Position numbers and translations under genes: made by a program
In this document: piece after piece, positions 16,928-25,869 of the stretch
Position numbering within the stretch: the stretch's first letter is position 1
Layout: each line of letters opens with the position of its first letter
DNA from: Trebonia sp963811335
GTDB lineage: Bacteria; Actinomycetota; Actinomycetes; Streptosporangiales; Streptosporangiaceae
Assembly (NCBI GenBank): GCA_963811335.1
Contig: CAWERB010000004.1
Location: 54,021 to 118,020 of the forward strand
Direction of reading: 5' to 3'
Length of the DNA stretch: 64,000 nt
The notes under the pieces: generated by a model
What the model saw: only the letters and a program-made list of their open reading frames with translations
The model's database searches: none
Told to the model about the DNA's origin: nothing

Positions 16928-17968
16928 CCGGCGCCGGCCTGCCGGAGGTGCTCGCGGACCGGCTGCCCGAGCTGCTCGCCCCGGTGCTCGGGCCCGGCCT
17001 TTCCGTCGGCCGGGTGGAGCCGCTGTCCGGCGGGGCCAGCAGGCAGACCTGGGGAGTCCAGGTGCACGGCGGCGACGGGCGCAGCAGCGAGCTCGTGCTG
17101 CGGACGGGCAGGCCCGGTGAGCCAGGCAGCGAGCACAGCGGGAGGCCCGTCGGCGGCGTGCACGCCGGCCTGGAACTTGAGGCGGCCGCCCAGCGCGCGG
17201 CCGCCGCGGCGGGGATGCCGGTGCCCAGCGATCCTCTGCGCCAGCGACGACGCGAGCGCCCTCGGCTGCCAGTACCTGATCAGCGCCCGGGTTCCCGGTG
17301 AGGCCATCCCCCGGCGCGTCCTGCGGGCCTTGCGGAACGAGCCGACCGCCGGCGAAGCCCGCGGGAGGCTGCTCGCGCAGTGCGCCACCGCGCTCGCCGC
17401 CCTGCACGCGGCCGATCCTGACGACCTGCCAGGACTGCCCGCCGATGACCCGCTCGTGCTGTGGCCCGACTGGATGGACGCCCTGCGGCAGCCGAGCGCC
17501 GTCTTCGAGATCGCGCTGCGCTGGCTGATCAAGCACCGTCCGCCGCCGGGCGGCACCGCCGTGGTGCACGGCGACTTCCGGCTCGGCAACCTGATGGTGG
17601 ACGAGTCCGGGCTCGCCGCGGTGCTCGACTGGGAACTGGTGCACCGCGGCGACCCGCTCGAGGACCTGGGCTGGTTCTGCGTCCGGGCCTGGCGGTTCGG
17701 CGAGGACGCACGGCCGGCCGGCGGCCTCGGCTCGATCGAGGACCTTGTCGCCGGCTACGAGCGCGCGGCCGGCATGCCGGTCGACCGGGACGCGCTGCGC
17801 TGGTGGCGGGTGCTCGGCACGCTGCGCTGGGGCATCCTGTGCCAGTACCAGGGGCATCGTCACCTGTCCGGCCAGACCCGCTCGGCCGAGCTGGCCGCGG
17901 TCGGCAGGCGCGCCGCGGAGAACGAGTGGGACCTGCTCGACCTGCTCGCGGAACAGGGGATCGCGTGA
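16924..17968 (+). pseudogene. aminoglycoside-phosphotransferase-like kinase with one frameshift
   Basis: The N-terminal part (VGRVEPLSGGASRQTWGVQV, ELVLRTGRPG) and the C-terminal part (YLISARVPGEAIPRRVLRAL onward) join across one extra base at about 17230. The APH catalytic loop VVHGDFRLGNLMV and the metal-binding AVLDWELVHRGDPLEDLGW are intact. In operons with acyl-CoA dehydrogenases these proteins resemble the kinase domain of ACAD10-type enzymes, which act on hydroxyacyl substrates rather than antibiotics; that is an analogy, not proof. It overlaps both neighbours by 1-4 bases. Confidence 0.8.
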
Positions 17969-18405
17969 TGACCATGGCCCCAGGCACGGGAAACCCCGGC
18001 GCCAGCCAACCGCCGTACAGTCACCCGGTCTACGGCCGGCCCACGCTCGGCGAGCTCGTCGCCGCCGTCAGGGAATCCCTGACGGACGCCGCCGGGCCGG
18101 GGACGCCCCTGTCCGGGTTCCGCGCCCGCGTCGCCGCGAACGTGCTCGCCATCGTGGAGCGGGAGCTGGCGCGCGGCGCGGCCGACCAGCAGGCCTACGC
18201 CGCCACGCTCGCCCGGCTCGGGGCGGCCGACGAAGCTGACCTGGCCGGCGAGATCCGGGCCGGCCAGCGCGACCATCAGCTCGCCGAGATCGCCGCGGAG
18301 TTCCGCGGCATCGTCGCGGCCCGGCTCGCCGTCGCGCACCCGGGCTACGCCACGCCGCCCGACGGCCCCGCGGAACGCGGTGCCACCAGGCCCGCGGGAG
18401 CCTGA
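17968..18405 (+). CDS. DUF6285 domain-containing protein
   Basis: This 145-residue protein begins at an ATG that shares its first base with the kinase stop (TGATG), so translation is coupled. Recognisable segments are YGRPTLGELVAAVRESLTDA, GFRARVAANVLAIVERELAR and HQLAEIAAEFRGIVAARLAV. This family is found with acyl-CoA dehydrogenase and APH-like kinase genes and has no known biochemical role. It is helical and probably soluble; it may be a partner or chaperone of the kinase. It is the only gene of this operon without a frameshift. Confidence 0.75.
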   Translation: MTMAPGTGNPGASQPPYSHPVYGRPTLGELVAAVRESLTDAAGPGTPLSGFRARVAANVLAIVERELARGAADQQAYAATLARLGAADEADLAGEIRAGQRDHQLAEIAAEFRGIVAARLAVAHPGYATPPDGPAERGATRPAGA

Positions 18406-18417
18406 CGCCGCGCGCGG

Positions 18418-19798
18418 TTAGGCGTCGAGCAGCATCCTGGCTCGCAGGGCAAGCAGCAGGCTGAACCGCGTGTCCGGGTCACCGAGCGCGTCGCCGAACA
18501 GCTCGCTGACCTGCCGCAGCCGGTAGCGGATCGTCTGCGGGTGGACGTGCAGCCGGCGCGCGGCGGCATTGGCGTCGTCGGCGCTTTCCAGCCAGGCGAG
18601 CAGCGTCCGCGCCAGCCGGTCCGCCTGGTCGGGGCGCAGCCCGCGCAGCGGCGCGAGCGCCTGCCTGCTGAGCGCCGCCGCCAGGTCCTCGTCGGCAAGC
18701 AGCAGCAGCGTGGGCAGCTGGTCCTCGCACCAGGCAATCCCCGCCGCCCCGTCGGCGCCCTTCTCGACCCGGATGAGGCCCCGCCCGGCGAGGGCGAGCG
18801 CCCGGCCCGCCCAGCGCAGCGAGCCACCCGCCGCGGCCAGCGGAACTGACGGCCCGACGGCGGCCAGCCGCCCGGGAGACGGCGCGCGGCCGCCAGTGCG
18901 GGTCAGCCGTCGTCAGCCAGCCGCCAAGCACGGTCGCGAGCTGGTGCCGGCGCCCCGGGCCGTCGGGGTCGGCGACGAGCAGGCAGGGGTCGCGCCGCGT
19001 CAGGTCGGCGAGCATGCCGGGCGGCACCGGCCCGCAGGGACGCACGGCGAGCGGTGCGAGCGCCACCGCGGCCACCCGCCGTGGCAGTGGCCATCCGGCC
19101 GCCCGCGCCAGGCCCGCGATCGCGGCGGCCGGCGGGGCCGGGCTCGACGTGAGCATGTCGAGCAGCCGCCGCCGCAGTTCGCTCGTCTCCCCGGCGAGCT
19201 CGGCCCGCGCCTCGGCATAGCCGGCCGAGCAGGAGGCGGTGAGCTCATCGAGGTACCAGAAGACCGCCTCGCCGACGCGGGTGAACGCCTCCGGGTTTCC
19301 GCTGCCCGCCCTGGCCTGCTCTTGCAGGCGGTGCCAGGTGACCCGCGCGCCGACCCGCAGCGCGGCGTGCAGCGCGGCGAGGCTGCGCCCCTCCATCGCG
19401 AGCAGCCTGCCGAGGTCGCGGAACATGCCGGCCGCCGATGTCTGCGGCGGCCTCGTCTCTGGCAGTTCCGTCTCTGGCAGTTCCGTCTCTGGCCGGCCGG
19501 CCGCGGGAGAAGCCGCCGGAGCGCCGAGACGGGCGGCGAAGCCCGCCACGGCGTCCCTGGCCACCCGGCGCACCGCCCGGGCGGCATCCTCGTCGCCTGG
19601 CTGCGCGTACTCCTCGACCTCGCGCATGATGGCCGCGGCGATGTCCTCGGCGAGCGATCCGAACGCGGGCGGCAGCCAGCCCGCCGCTGCGGCCGAGCCC
19701 GGCGTCTGGCCGTCGGGGCCTGGCGCCTGGCCGGTCAAAAGTACTTCGGCGTACTTTTCCACATCGCTGATGTTACTTGTGAGTAATTCCCCTGTCAC
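18418..19798 (-). pseudogene. PucR/CdaR family regulator with one frameshift
   Basis: The N-terminal two thirds (LLAMEGRSLAALHAALRVGA, VTWHRLQEQARAGSGNPEAF, VFWYLDELTASCSAGYAEA) are in one frame. The remainder, LAAVGPSVPLAAAGGSLRWA through the C-terminal helix-turn-helix DANAAARRLHVHPQTIRYRL, is in another. The break lies between about 18850 and 18880. Such regulators often activate purine, amino-acid or acyl catabolic genes. It is convergent with the acyl-CoA dehydrogenase operon. Its GTG start at 19798 is uncertain, since two short palindromes lie in the first 25 codons and may instead belong to an upstream control region. Confidence 0.75.
19737..19786. repeat. two short inverted repeats at the 5' end of the PucR gene
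   Basis: AAAAGTAC (19737-19744) pairs with GTACTTTT (19751-19758) around a six-base loop. TTACT (19773-19777) pairs with AGTAA (19782-19786) around TGTG. Both lie in an AT-rich pocket at the beginning of the regulator gene. They could be autoregulatory operators if the true start codon is further inside. Confidence 0.6.
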
Positions 19799-19918
19799 TG
19801 GTCTGTTTGTTGGGAAGTGATAAGCGGCGGGCCCGACTCAGTCACCGTGGTGAGCAGACACGCGCGCGGCCCGGATCTCTAATGAGGTGCCAATAGCCCT
19901 CCAGGGAAGGATCCGCCG

Positions 19919-20899
19919 ATGCGCTCGTCACGTGGCTCGCGCGGCAACCGCCGCACTCTGCTGGTTACCGCCGCGACCGCGGCGGCGGCCGTCGCGCTCG
20001 GGTCGGTACTCGCGGCCCCGGCCAGGGCAGCCACCGCGCTGCCGGTCAATTACGACTTCATCGCCGGGGCGACGATCGCCGCGCTGGCGCCGCAAACGCC
20101 GCCGCCCGGCGCCAACAACTGGTCCTGCCAGCCGAGCGCCGCCCACCCCAGCCCCGTGATCCTCGTCCACGGCACGTTCGCCAACATGGACGACAACTGG
20201 CAGGCGGCGTCGCCGCTGCTGGCCAACCACGGCTACTGCGTCTACGCGTTCAACTACGGCGGCGCCTCGGCCGGCTCGCCCATTCAAGGCACCGGCGACA
20301 TCCCCGCCTCGGCGGCTCAGCTCGCCGCGTTCGTGAGCACGGTGCTCGCCGCGACCGGCGCGTCCAAGGTCAACCTGGTCGGTCACTCCCAGGGCGGCAT
20401 GATGCCCAGGTACTACATCAACTTCCTCGGCGGCGCCGCCAAGGTCAACGACTTCGTGGCCTTCGCGCCGTCCAACTACGGCACCACGCTCGGCGGCTTC
20501 ACCAGGCTCGTCAGCCTGCTCGGCGTGGCCGGCGAGATCAACGGCCCGCTCAGCTCGGTCTGCGCGGCCTGCGTGCAGCAGGAGCAGGGGTCGGCGTTCC
20601 TCGACGGACTCAACGCCACGCCGACGGTTCCCGGCGTGAACTACACCGTGATCGAGAGCACCGGCGATGAGGTGGTCACGCCGTACACGAACGCGTTCCT
20701 GCCCGCCGTGGCCAACGTCACCAACATCACCGTGCAGCATCAGTGCGTGCTTGACGGCAGCGACCACCTGGAGATCGCCGCCGACCCGATCGCGATGGCC
20801 GACATGCTCAACGCCCTCGACCCGGCGCACCGGGTGCGCGTTCCCTGCCTGGCCGTGCTGCCGGTCACCGGCCCCGTTGGCCCGGTCCCCGCTTTCTAG
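19919..20899 (+). CDS. secreted lipase / triacylglycerol lipase-like alpha/beta hydrolase
   Basis: This 326-residue protein has a twin-Arg-containing N-terminus followed by a hydrophobic signal segment (RRTLLVTAATAAAAVALGSV, cleavage near ARAAT). The lipase core shows HGTFANMDDNWQAASPLL (oxyanion region), the nucleophile elbow VNLVGHSQGGMMPRYYINFL, the acid in ESTGDEVVTPYTNAF and the histidine in DGSDHLEIAADP. Paired Cys residues suggest disulfides outside the cell. It matches the class of Streptomyces-type extracellular lipases. It stands alone; an SD-like GGAAGG lies shortly before the ATG. Confidence 0.92.
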   Translation: MRSSRGSRGNRRTLLVTAATAAAAVALGSVLAAPARAATALPVNYDFIAGATIAALAPQTPPPGANNWSCQPSAAHPSPVILVHGTFANMDDNWQAASPLLANHGYCVYAFNYGGASAGSPIQGTGDIPASAAQLAAFVSTVLAATGASKVNLVGHSQGGMMPRYYINFLGGAAKVNDFVAFAPSNYGTTLGGFTRLVSLLGVAGEINGPLSSVCAACVQQEQGSAFLDGLNATPTVPGVNYTVIESTGDEVVTPYTNAFLPAVANVTNITVQHQCVLDGSDHLEIAADPIAMADMLNALDPAHRVRVPCLAVLPVTGPVGPVPAF

Positions 20900-20997
20900 C
20901 GGCCCGCGGCTGGCCCGTTAGAACGTGCCTGGCCGCGCCGTCTGACCCGCGCCTGAGTCAGCCCTAATCCGGCGGGCCCCACGGGGGCTGGGGGCCG

Positions 20998-21654
20998 TCA
21001 GGGTACGGCCGGGCTCCGCTGCGGTAGGGTCTGCGTCCGGTCGATGATCACGTTGCTGTCGCCGCCTGACGGCGCCGTCAAGCCGACGACCGCCCCGTCG
21101 AGGTCCGGGCCGCCCGTTCCCGGAGATACGGCGGCCTGCCTGGGCAGCACGCTCTCATCGAGCGCCGCGTATCGCGCGCTCCGGGGCGCGCGGCGCCACC
21201 GGGACGGGACGAACAGCGGGACGATCATCGCCAGGCCGGCCAGGCCGAGCAGGCCGTCGAATAGCAGCAACTCGAACCCGGTGCCGTAGCCGTGGGTTGG
21301 CAGCGGGATCAGCCTTACGGCCTCCCGCACGTCCGAGACGTACAGTGCGGTCCACGCCACAAGCACCAGGCCGGGCAGCCCGGCCGCCAGCGGCGACACC
21401 CGGGGCAGCACCATCAGCAACCCGATGGCCAGGCCCACCGCGAGCATGAGGCCGCCGCCAAGCATCACATGGCCGTTCATGAACAGTGAGCCGCCGGCCG
21501 CTGGCAGTCCGCCGCCGTTGGCCTGCGGGCTGCCGCTGTTGGCCGCGGCGCTGGCCCCAACTCCGTCGATAACCAGCGAGTAGCCCCACGCCGCTCCGAA
21601 GAACACCGCTGCCGCCAGCAACACGGCAAGCGCGACGCCGTACAAGTGCCGCAT
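20998..21654 (-). CDS. four-helix integral membrane protein, unknown
   Basis: ATG 21654 is preceded by AAGGGA. The 218-residue protein has hydrophobic segments at about residues 3-25 (GVALAVLLAAAVFFGAAWGY), 60-80 (MLGGGLMLAVGLAIGLLMVL), 85-105 (GLPGLVLVAWTALYVSDV) and 125-148 (FELLLFDGLLGLAGLAMIVP). A hydrophilic cytoplasmic tail of about 65 residues follows (RSARYAALDESVLPRQAAVS). No family was recognised. It is convergent with the lipase gene. Confidence 0.65.
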   Translation of the reverse strand: MRHLYGVALAVLLAAAVFFGAAWGYSLVIDGVGASAAANSGSPQANGGGLPAAGGSLFMNGHVMLGGGLMLAVGLAIGLLMVLPRVSPLAAGLPGLVLVAWTALYVSDVREAVRLIPLPTHGYGTGFELLLFDGLLGLAGLAMIVPLFVPSRWRRAPRSARYAALDESVLPRQAAVSPGTGGPDLDGAVVGLTAPSGGDSNVIIDRTQTLPQRSPAVP

Positions 21655-22097
21655 TGTCGTCAGTCCCTTGCCAGAAGAGGTCCGGGTATGCGCGGTTTTG
21701 CGCCGCCAGCCTACGACCGGGAACCGCGGCCCACCACCGTTATCTACCTTTACGCCGAAAACCGGCAACCATACTTCTTGCTGTTATCCAAACGGAGGCG
21801 CGTTGCACCTGGTACTCCCCGCTCTGTCATTCGCGCAGACGCCACGCATGCCAGTGGCAACGCCTTCGACCCTGCTATCGGCCGTGGCCGCCGTCCGCCG
21901 CAGGCCCGGCCTCACCCGCACCGCGCGCATTGCGCGAATCACAACGCATTAGTGGAACTCCCCCTGCGCCTGGCCCCGCTGCGGCCGCCCCACCGTGCAC
22001 TGCGACGGGCACCACCTGCGCCACAAGGCGGGCTGATACCTGACATTCACAGCGGTGATCGCTTAGGGGGGTGACCCGGAGGCGACGGGGTGCTTCG
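21655..22097. other. intergenic region, 443 bases, no gene recognised
   Basis: This lies between the divergent membrane-protein and cupin genes. The central part (about 21740-21850) is noticeably less GC-rich than the surroundings, as expected for a promoter region, but I could not define a -35/-10 pair or a palindrome with confidence. Confidence 0.4.
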
Positions 22098-22646
22098 ATG
22101 GAGCGCATGCCGATCATTCCCCGCCGTGTCGTCACCGGCCACGACGAGCGTGGTGTCTCCGTCTTCGTGTCCGACGGGCCGGTTCCCGTGGTCAGGACGG
22201 CGCCGGACGGCGCGTACTTCTGCGAGATCTGGTCGACGGGCGCCATGCCGGCGCCCGTCGCCGCGACCGAGGACGACCCGACGCTGAGCGCGCTGACCGT
22301 GCCGCCGTCGCCGAACGGCACCAAGATCAGGATCAACGAGTTCCCGCCAGGCGCCGTCTCCCCCGTGCACCGCACCCAGTCGGTGGACTACGGGATCGTG
22401 CTGTCCGGCGAGGTGGTGCTCGCCCTCGACGACAGCGAGACCGTGCTGCGCGCCGGGGACGTCGCGGTGCAGCGGGGCACGAACCACCGCTGGGAGAACC
22501 GGACGCCGGAAACCGCGCGGATGGCGTTCATCCTGGTCGACGGGGCGTTCACCGCTGAGCTGCTTGACACGCTCGGCCACGACGTGCTCGGCGGCCTGCT
22601 GCATGACCCGATAAGCCCACGGGCCGGCCAGGGGCCGCAGGCCTGA
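22098..22646 (+). CDS. cupin domain-containing protein
   Basis: This 182-residue protein has a single C-terminal cupin barrel: RINEFPPGAVSPVHRTQSVD (motif 1 with His ligands), YGIVLSGEVVLALDDSETVL and RAGDVAVQRGTNHRWENRTP (motif 2 with His). The N-terminal half resembles the extra strands of bicupin-like proteins. Metal-dependent oxygenase or isomerase activity is possible. It is followed 57 bases later by an SDR dehydrogenase on the same strand, with which it probably forms a small catabolic operon. Confidence 0.85.
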   Translation: MERMPIIPRRVVTGHDERGVSVFVSDGPVPVVRTAPDGAYFCEIWSTGAMPAPVAATEDDPTLSALTVPPSPNGTKIRINEFPPGAVSPVHRTQSVDYGIVLSGEVVLALDDSETVLRAGDVAVQRGTNHRWENRTPETARMAFILVDGAFTAELLDTLGHDVLGGLLHDPISPRAGQGPQA

Positions 22647-22702
22647 GGCGGCCCGCGCCGGGCACGGGCTGACCTTTTGAGCTGACCTGAGGGGAGAACG
22701 AG

Positions 22703-23563
22703 ATGGATTACGGACTCGCGGGGCGGACGATCGTCGTCACCGGCGCCGCGCGCGGCCAGGGGGCGGCGGAGGCGCAGATCCTGGTGCGCGAGGGCGCGCG
22801 GGTCATCGGCGCCGACATACTCGACGACGAGGGCAAGGCACTCGCCGAGCGGCTGACGGCGGCCGGGCCAGGGACGATGGAGTACCGGCACCTCGACGTG
22901 TCGAGCGAGGAGCAGTGGGCCGAACTCGCCGCGCACCTGGAAGCCGGCGGCGGCGGGCTGCACGGCCTGGTCAACAACGCGGGCATCCCTTACCGCGCGC
23001 ACCTGCACGACATGGACCTGGAGAACTGGAACCGGGTCATCGGCATCAACCTGACCGGCACCATGCTCGGCATGCGGACCCTCGCGCCGCTGATGCCCGA
23101 CCATGACGGCGCGTCGATCGTCAACATCGGCTCGATCGCCGGGCTGACCGCGCACTTCGCGCTCGCCTACACGGTCTCCAAGTGGGGGCTGCGCGGCCTC
23201 ACCAAGGCCGTGGCGCTCGAGCTCGCACCGCGCGGCATCCGGGTCAACATCGTGCACCCCGGCCCGATCGAGACGCCCATCCTGGACAACGCGAGCCCGG
23301 TGTTCATCCGGGCCAGCATCGAGCAGACACTGGCGGGGCGGTTCGGGCAGGCCGAGGAGGTCGCCGACGTGGTGGTGTTCCTGCTGTCCGCCCGCGCGTC
23401 CTACCTTAACGGCGCGGAGATCCCCGTCGACGGCGGGCACACCTCGCACGGCGGCGCCAAGTCGATCTCGGACGCGCTCGCCCGCGCGGCGCGGGCGCAG
23501 CAGGCGGCGATCGCGGAAAGCGACGCCGGCCTGCGCAAGATCGACTCGGCCGCCGGCGCCTGA
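22703..23563 (+). CDS. short-chain dehydrogenase/reductase (SDR)
   Basis: This 286-residue classical SDR has the cofactor motif TGAARGQG, NNAGIPYRAHLHD, the catalytic Ser in IVNIGSIAGL, and YTVSK (Tyr-x3-Lys), followed by HPGPIETPIL. The acidic D in GADILDD suggests NAD preference. TGAARGQG in place of TGxxxGIG is frequent in actinobacterial SDRs, including those coupled to mycofactocin, but I cannot show that coupling here. GGGGAG lies ten bases before the ATG. The Ala-rich C-terminal tail (about 35 residues) is longer than usual. Confidence 0.9.
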   Translation: MDYGLAGRTIVVTGAARGQGAAEAQILVREGARVIGADILDDEGKALAERLTAAGPGTMEYRHLDVSSEEQWAELAAHLEAGGGGLHGLVNNAGIPYRAHLHDMDLENWNRVIGINLTGTMLGMRTLAPLMPDHDGASIVNIGSIAGLTAHFALAYTVSKWGLRGLTKAVALELAPRGIRVNIVHPGPIETPILDNASPVFIRASIEQTLAGRFGQAEEVADVVVFLLSARASYLNGAEIPVDGGHTSHGGAKSISDALARAARAQQAAIAESDAGLRKIDSAAGA

Positions 23564-23588
23564 CGGGTACCGAACCGATCCCCGCGGC

Positions 23589-24164
23589 TCACCTCGATGG
23601 GCGCGGTCCGCAGAGACGGGCGCGGCCGCGCTCGATCACCTGCTGGAAGATCTCGGGGTTGCCCAGCGCGCGGGACAGCACGATGGCGCCCTGGATCGCG
23701 GCGACCGTCTCGACGGCGGCTAGGCGCGCCGTCTTGCCGCTGCTTCCCGCAGCCTGCAGGGCCGCCGCCAGCGAGGTGATCCAGCGCTCGAAGTAGCCGG
23801 CGATCGTCTCCGCGAACAGGTCACGCTCCCGGCCGAGCGCGAAGGCGCCCTGCAGGCAGATCCGCCGGCCGGACCTGAAGTAGGCGGTGACGGCGTCGAA
23901 CATCGCGCCAACCGCGTCCGGGTCGCCGGCCTGCGCGGCTCGCAGCGGCTCGAAGACGCTGGCGGCGAACCAGGCGTCGACGTCGGCGAGGACCGCGGCG
24001 GCCATCTCCGCCTTGCCGCCGGGGAAGAAGTTGTACAGGCTCCCCTTGCCGAGCCCGGTGGCCGCGCAGAGCGCGGTGACGCTCGCCCCCGCGAACCCGT
24101 GCTCGCGGAAGGCCTCGGCGAGCGCGGGGACGTGCGCGGCCCGCTCGGTCATGAGCCGCGCCAC
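23589..24164 (-). CDS. TetR family transcriptional regulator
   Basis: This 191-residue TetR protein has HVPALAEAFREHGFAGASVT and ALCAATGLGKGSLYNFFPGG as its helix-turn-helix, and a C-terminal ligand domain with FRSGRRICLQGAFALGRERD. A start at GTG 24164 or ATG 24152 is possible. It is directly downstream of the DUF1348 gene (3-base gap). A palindromic TACCG-AA-CGGTA sits just before that gene, so it most likely represses this two-gene operon, including itself. Confidence 0.9.
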   Translation of the reverse strand: MARLMTERAAHVPALAEAFREHGFAGASVTALCAATGLGKGSLYNFFPGGKAEMAAAVLADVDAWFAASVFEPLRAAQAGDPDAVGAMFDAVTAYFRSGRRICLQGAFALGRERDLFAETIAGYFERWITSLAAALQAAGSSGKTARLAAVETVAAIQGAIVLSRALGNPEIFQQVIERGRARLCGPRPSR

Positions 24165-24167
24165 CGG

Positions 24168-24638
24168 TTACAGGCCCAGGTCGCTCAGCCCCGGGTGGTC
24201 AGCCGGGCGCGGGCCGGAACGGTCCCAGTGGAACTTGCGGTCGGCGTCGGCGATCGGCACGTCGTTGATGCTCGCGTGCCGCTCCGCCATGTAGCCGTCG
24301 GCGTCGAAATTCCAGTTCTCGTTGCCGTGCGCGCGGTACCACTGGCCCGCGTCGTCGTGCCACTCGTAGCAGAACCGCACCGCGATCCTCCTCCCGTCGC
24401 ACGCCCACAGCTCCTTGATCAGCCGGTACTCGTGCTCGCTGGCCCACTTGCCGGTGAGGAACCGGGTGATCTCCGCCCGCCCGTTGATGAACTGCGAGCG
24501 GTTGCGCCACCTGCTGTCCACGGTGTACGCGCCCGCGACCCGCTCGGGGTCGCGGCTGTTCCACGCGTCCTCGGCGGCGCGGATCTTCTGCGCGGCGGTC
24601 TCCGGCGTAAACGGCGGGACCGGGGGTCGCTGTGCCAT
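24168..24638 (-). CDS. DUF1348 / NTF2-like (SnoaL-type) protein
   Basis: This 156-residue protein has the highly conserved DUF1348 pattern: IRAAEDAWNSRDPERVAGAY, DSRWRNRSQFINGRAEITRF, LTGKWASEHEYRLIKELWAC, AVRFCYEWHDDAGQWYRAHG, NENWNFDADGYMAERHASIN. The family has a cone-like NTF2 fold with unknown substrate. It is the first gene of a two-gene unit with a TetR regulator, and a TetR-type operator lies 20-31 bases upstream of the ATG. Confidence 0.92.
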   Translation of the reverse strand: MAQRPPVPPFTPETAAQKIRAAEDAWNSRDPERVAGAYTVDSRWRNRSQFINGRAEITRFLTGKWASEHEYRLIKELWACDGRRIAVRFCYEWHDDAGQWYRAHGNENWNFDADGYMAERHASINDVPIADADRKFHWDRSGPRPADHPGLSDLGL

Positions 24639-24657
24639 TACGTCTGCCCTTCAGTTG

Positions 24658-24669
24658 TACCGAACGGTA
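24658..24669 (-). promoter_or_regulatory. TetR-type operator before the DUF1348-TetR operon
   Basis: TACCG-AA-CGGTA is a perfect 5-bp inverted repeat with a two-base centre. It lies 20-31 bases upstream of the DUF1348 ATG. Location and symmetry fit autorepression by the adjacent TetR protein. Confidence 0.7.
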
Positions 24670-24754
24670 AAACCGTAGCACGGATGACCGTGCCAGGCGG
24701 CGAGAGGGCCCGCCGGGGCAAGGCGGCGTCGAAACCGGGTGGCGCCCTGGAGGG

Positions 24755-25774
24755 TCAGCGGACCTCGGCCGTGGGCAGCTGGTGCCACTGGTAGGGCGGA
24801 GAGAGGACCTCGAAGCCGAGCAGCTCGTTGATCGCGATCATGTACTGGTTGGAGTCCGCGTTGTCGGTGGTGATGTGCTCGATCGCCGGCTCTGCGGTAG
24901 CCAGCCAGTCCAGCATCGCGGTCTTCACCAGGAGGCCGATCCTGTGGCCGCGGTGCGTCCGCGCCACCGCGGTGAGCCCCTGCTGCGCCCAGGCCGGCTC
25001 CTCGGGGGTGGTGTACACCTGCGTCAGCCCGGCCATCTCCCCGGTCTCCGCGTGCATCGCCGCGACCGAGTAGCGACGGACCGCGTCCCACCGGATGATC
25101 TTGTCGAACTCGTCCCTGACCCGCTCGACGTCCCAGGTCTCGTGCTCGTAGCCCTCGTCGGCCGGGGCGTCGCCGAAGGCGTTGAGCACGCCGGCGACTC
25201 CCTGCGAGTACTCCGGCGGCGTGCCGCCTGCCCAGGATACGAGCGTGTACCCGGCCGCGGCCCCGGTGGCCTTGGCTTGCTGGGCGGCGATCAGCCCGTC
25301 CGGGATCTGGCGCAGGTGGAGTACCCGGCGGATCGACACCATCCCGGCCTTCGCGCCCGCGTGCGCGGCGAAGTTCGCCCCGGCGCTGCCGGCGTAGGTG
25401 GTCGCGCGCAGCAGCGTCCTGCCCTCGGCGGCCGCCCGCGCGGCCGCGTGCCGCAGCAGGTCGCTGCCCAGGCCCTGCCGCCGCCGCGCCGGGTGCACGA
25501 ACGGGAACAGGAACGCGGCATCCAGGTTCTCTTTGTCGGGCAGGTTGATCCGGCAGAACCCGGTCACCTCGCCGCCCGGCTCGGCGCGCATCGCCCACGC
25601 CTCGCCCGGGATTTCCCCCCAGCCAGTCGCCAGCCAGATGGAGAACGGCGCGTAGGGCTCTGGGGGACCCTGCGGGTCATCGACGTCGTGCGCCGCGACG
25701 AAGACCCGGTGGCATCCCAGTAGCGTCTCGTGATCGTCAGGGTCAAGGCGCGTAATCACCACCCGGTCAGCCAA
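24755..25774 (-). CDS. GNAT family N-acetyltransferase with two GNAT-like domains
   Basis: This 339-residue protein has two acetyl-CoA binding folds. The first carries VHPARRRQGLGSDLLRHAAA (RRxGxG pyrophosphate loop). The second carries ARTHRGHRIGLLVKTAMLDW followed by HITTDNADSNQYMIAINELL GFE. The tandem arrangement resembles mycothiol synthase-type (MshD-like) proteins, but the length and sequence do not let me assign MshD. It is an isolated gene, convergent with nothing, and upstream of no obvious partner. Confidence 0.88.
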   Translation of the reverse strand: MADRVVITRLDPDDHETLLGCHRVFVAAHDVDDPQGPPEPYAPFSIWLATGWGEIPGEAWAMRAEPGGEVTGFCRINLPDKENLDAAFLFPFVHPARRRQGLGSDLLRHAAARAAAEGRTLLRATTYAGSAGANFAAHAGAKAGMVSIRRVLHLRQIPDGLIAAQQAKATGAAAGYTLVSWAGGTPPEYSQGVAGVLNAFGDAPADEGYEHETWDVERVRDEFDKIIRWDAVRRYSVAAMHAETGEMAGLTQVYTTPEEPAWAQQGLTAVARTHRGHRIGLLVKTAMLDWLATAEPAIEHITTDNADSNQYMIAINELLGFEVLSPPYQWHQLPTAEVR

Positions 25775-25869
25775 TCAGCAAACTGGACGGGAAGCCAGCC
25801 ATTTTCGCGTCGTCGGCGGGGCCCTGGTCAGGCGGTGAGCAGGCCCGCTCGGTCCGCGGGCCTGGCGGC

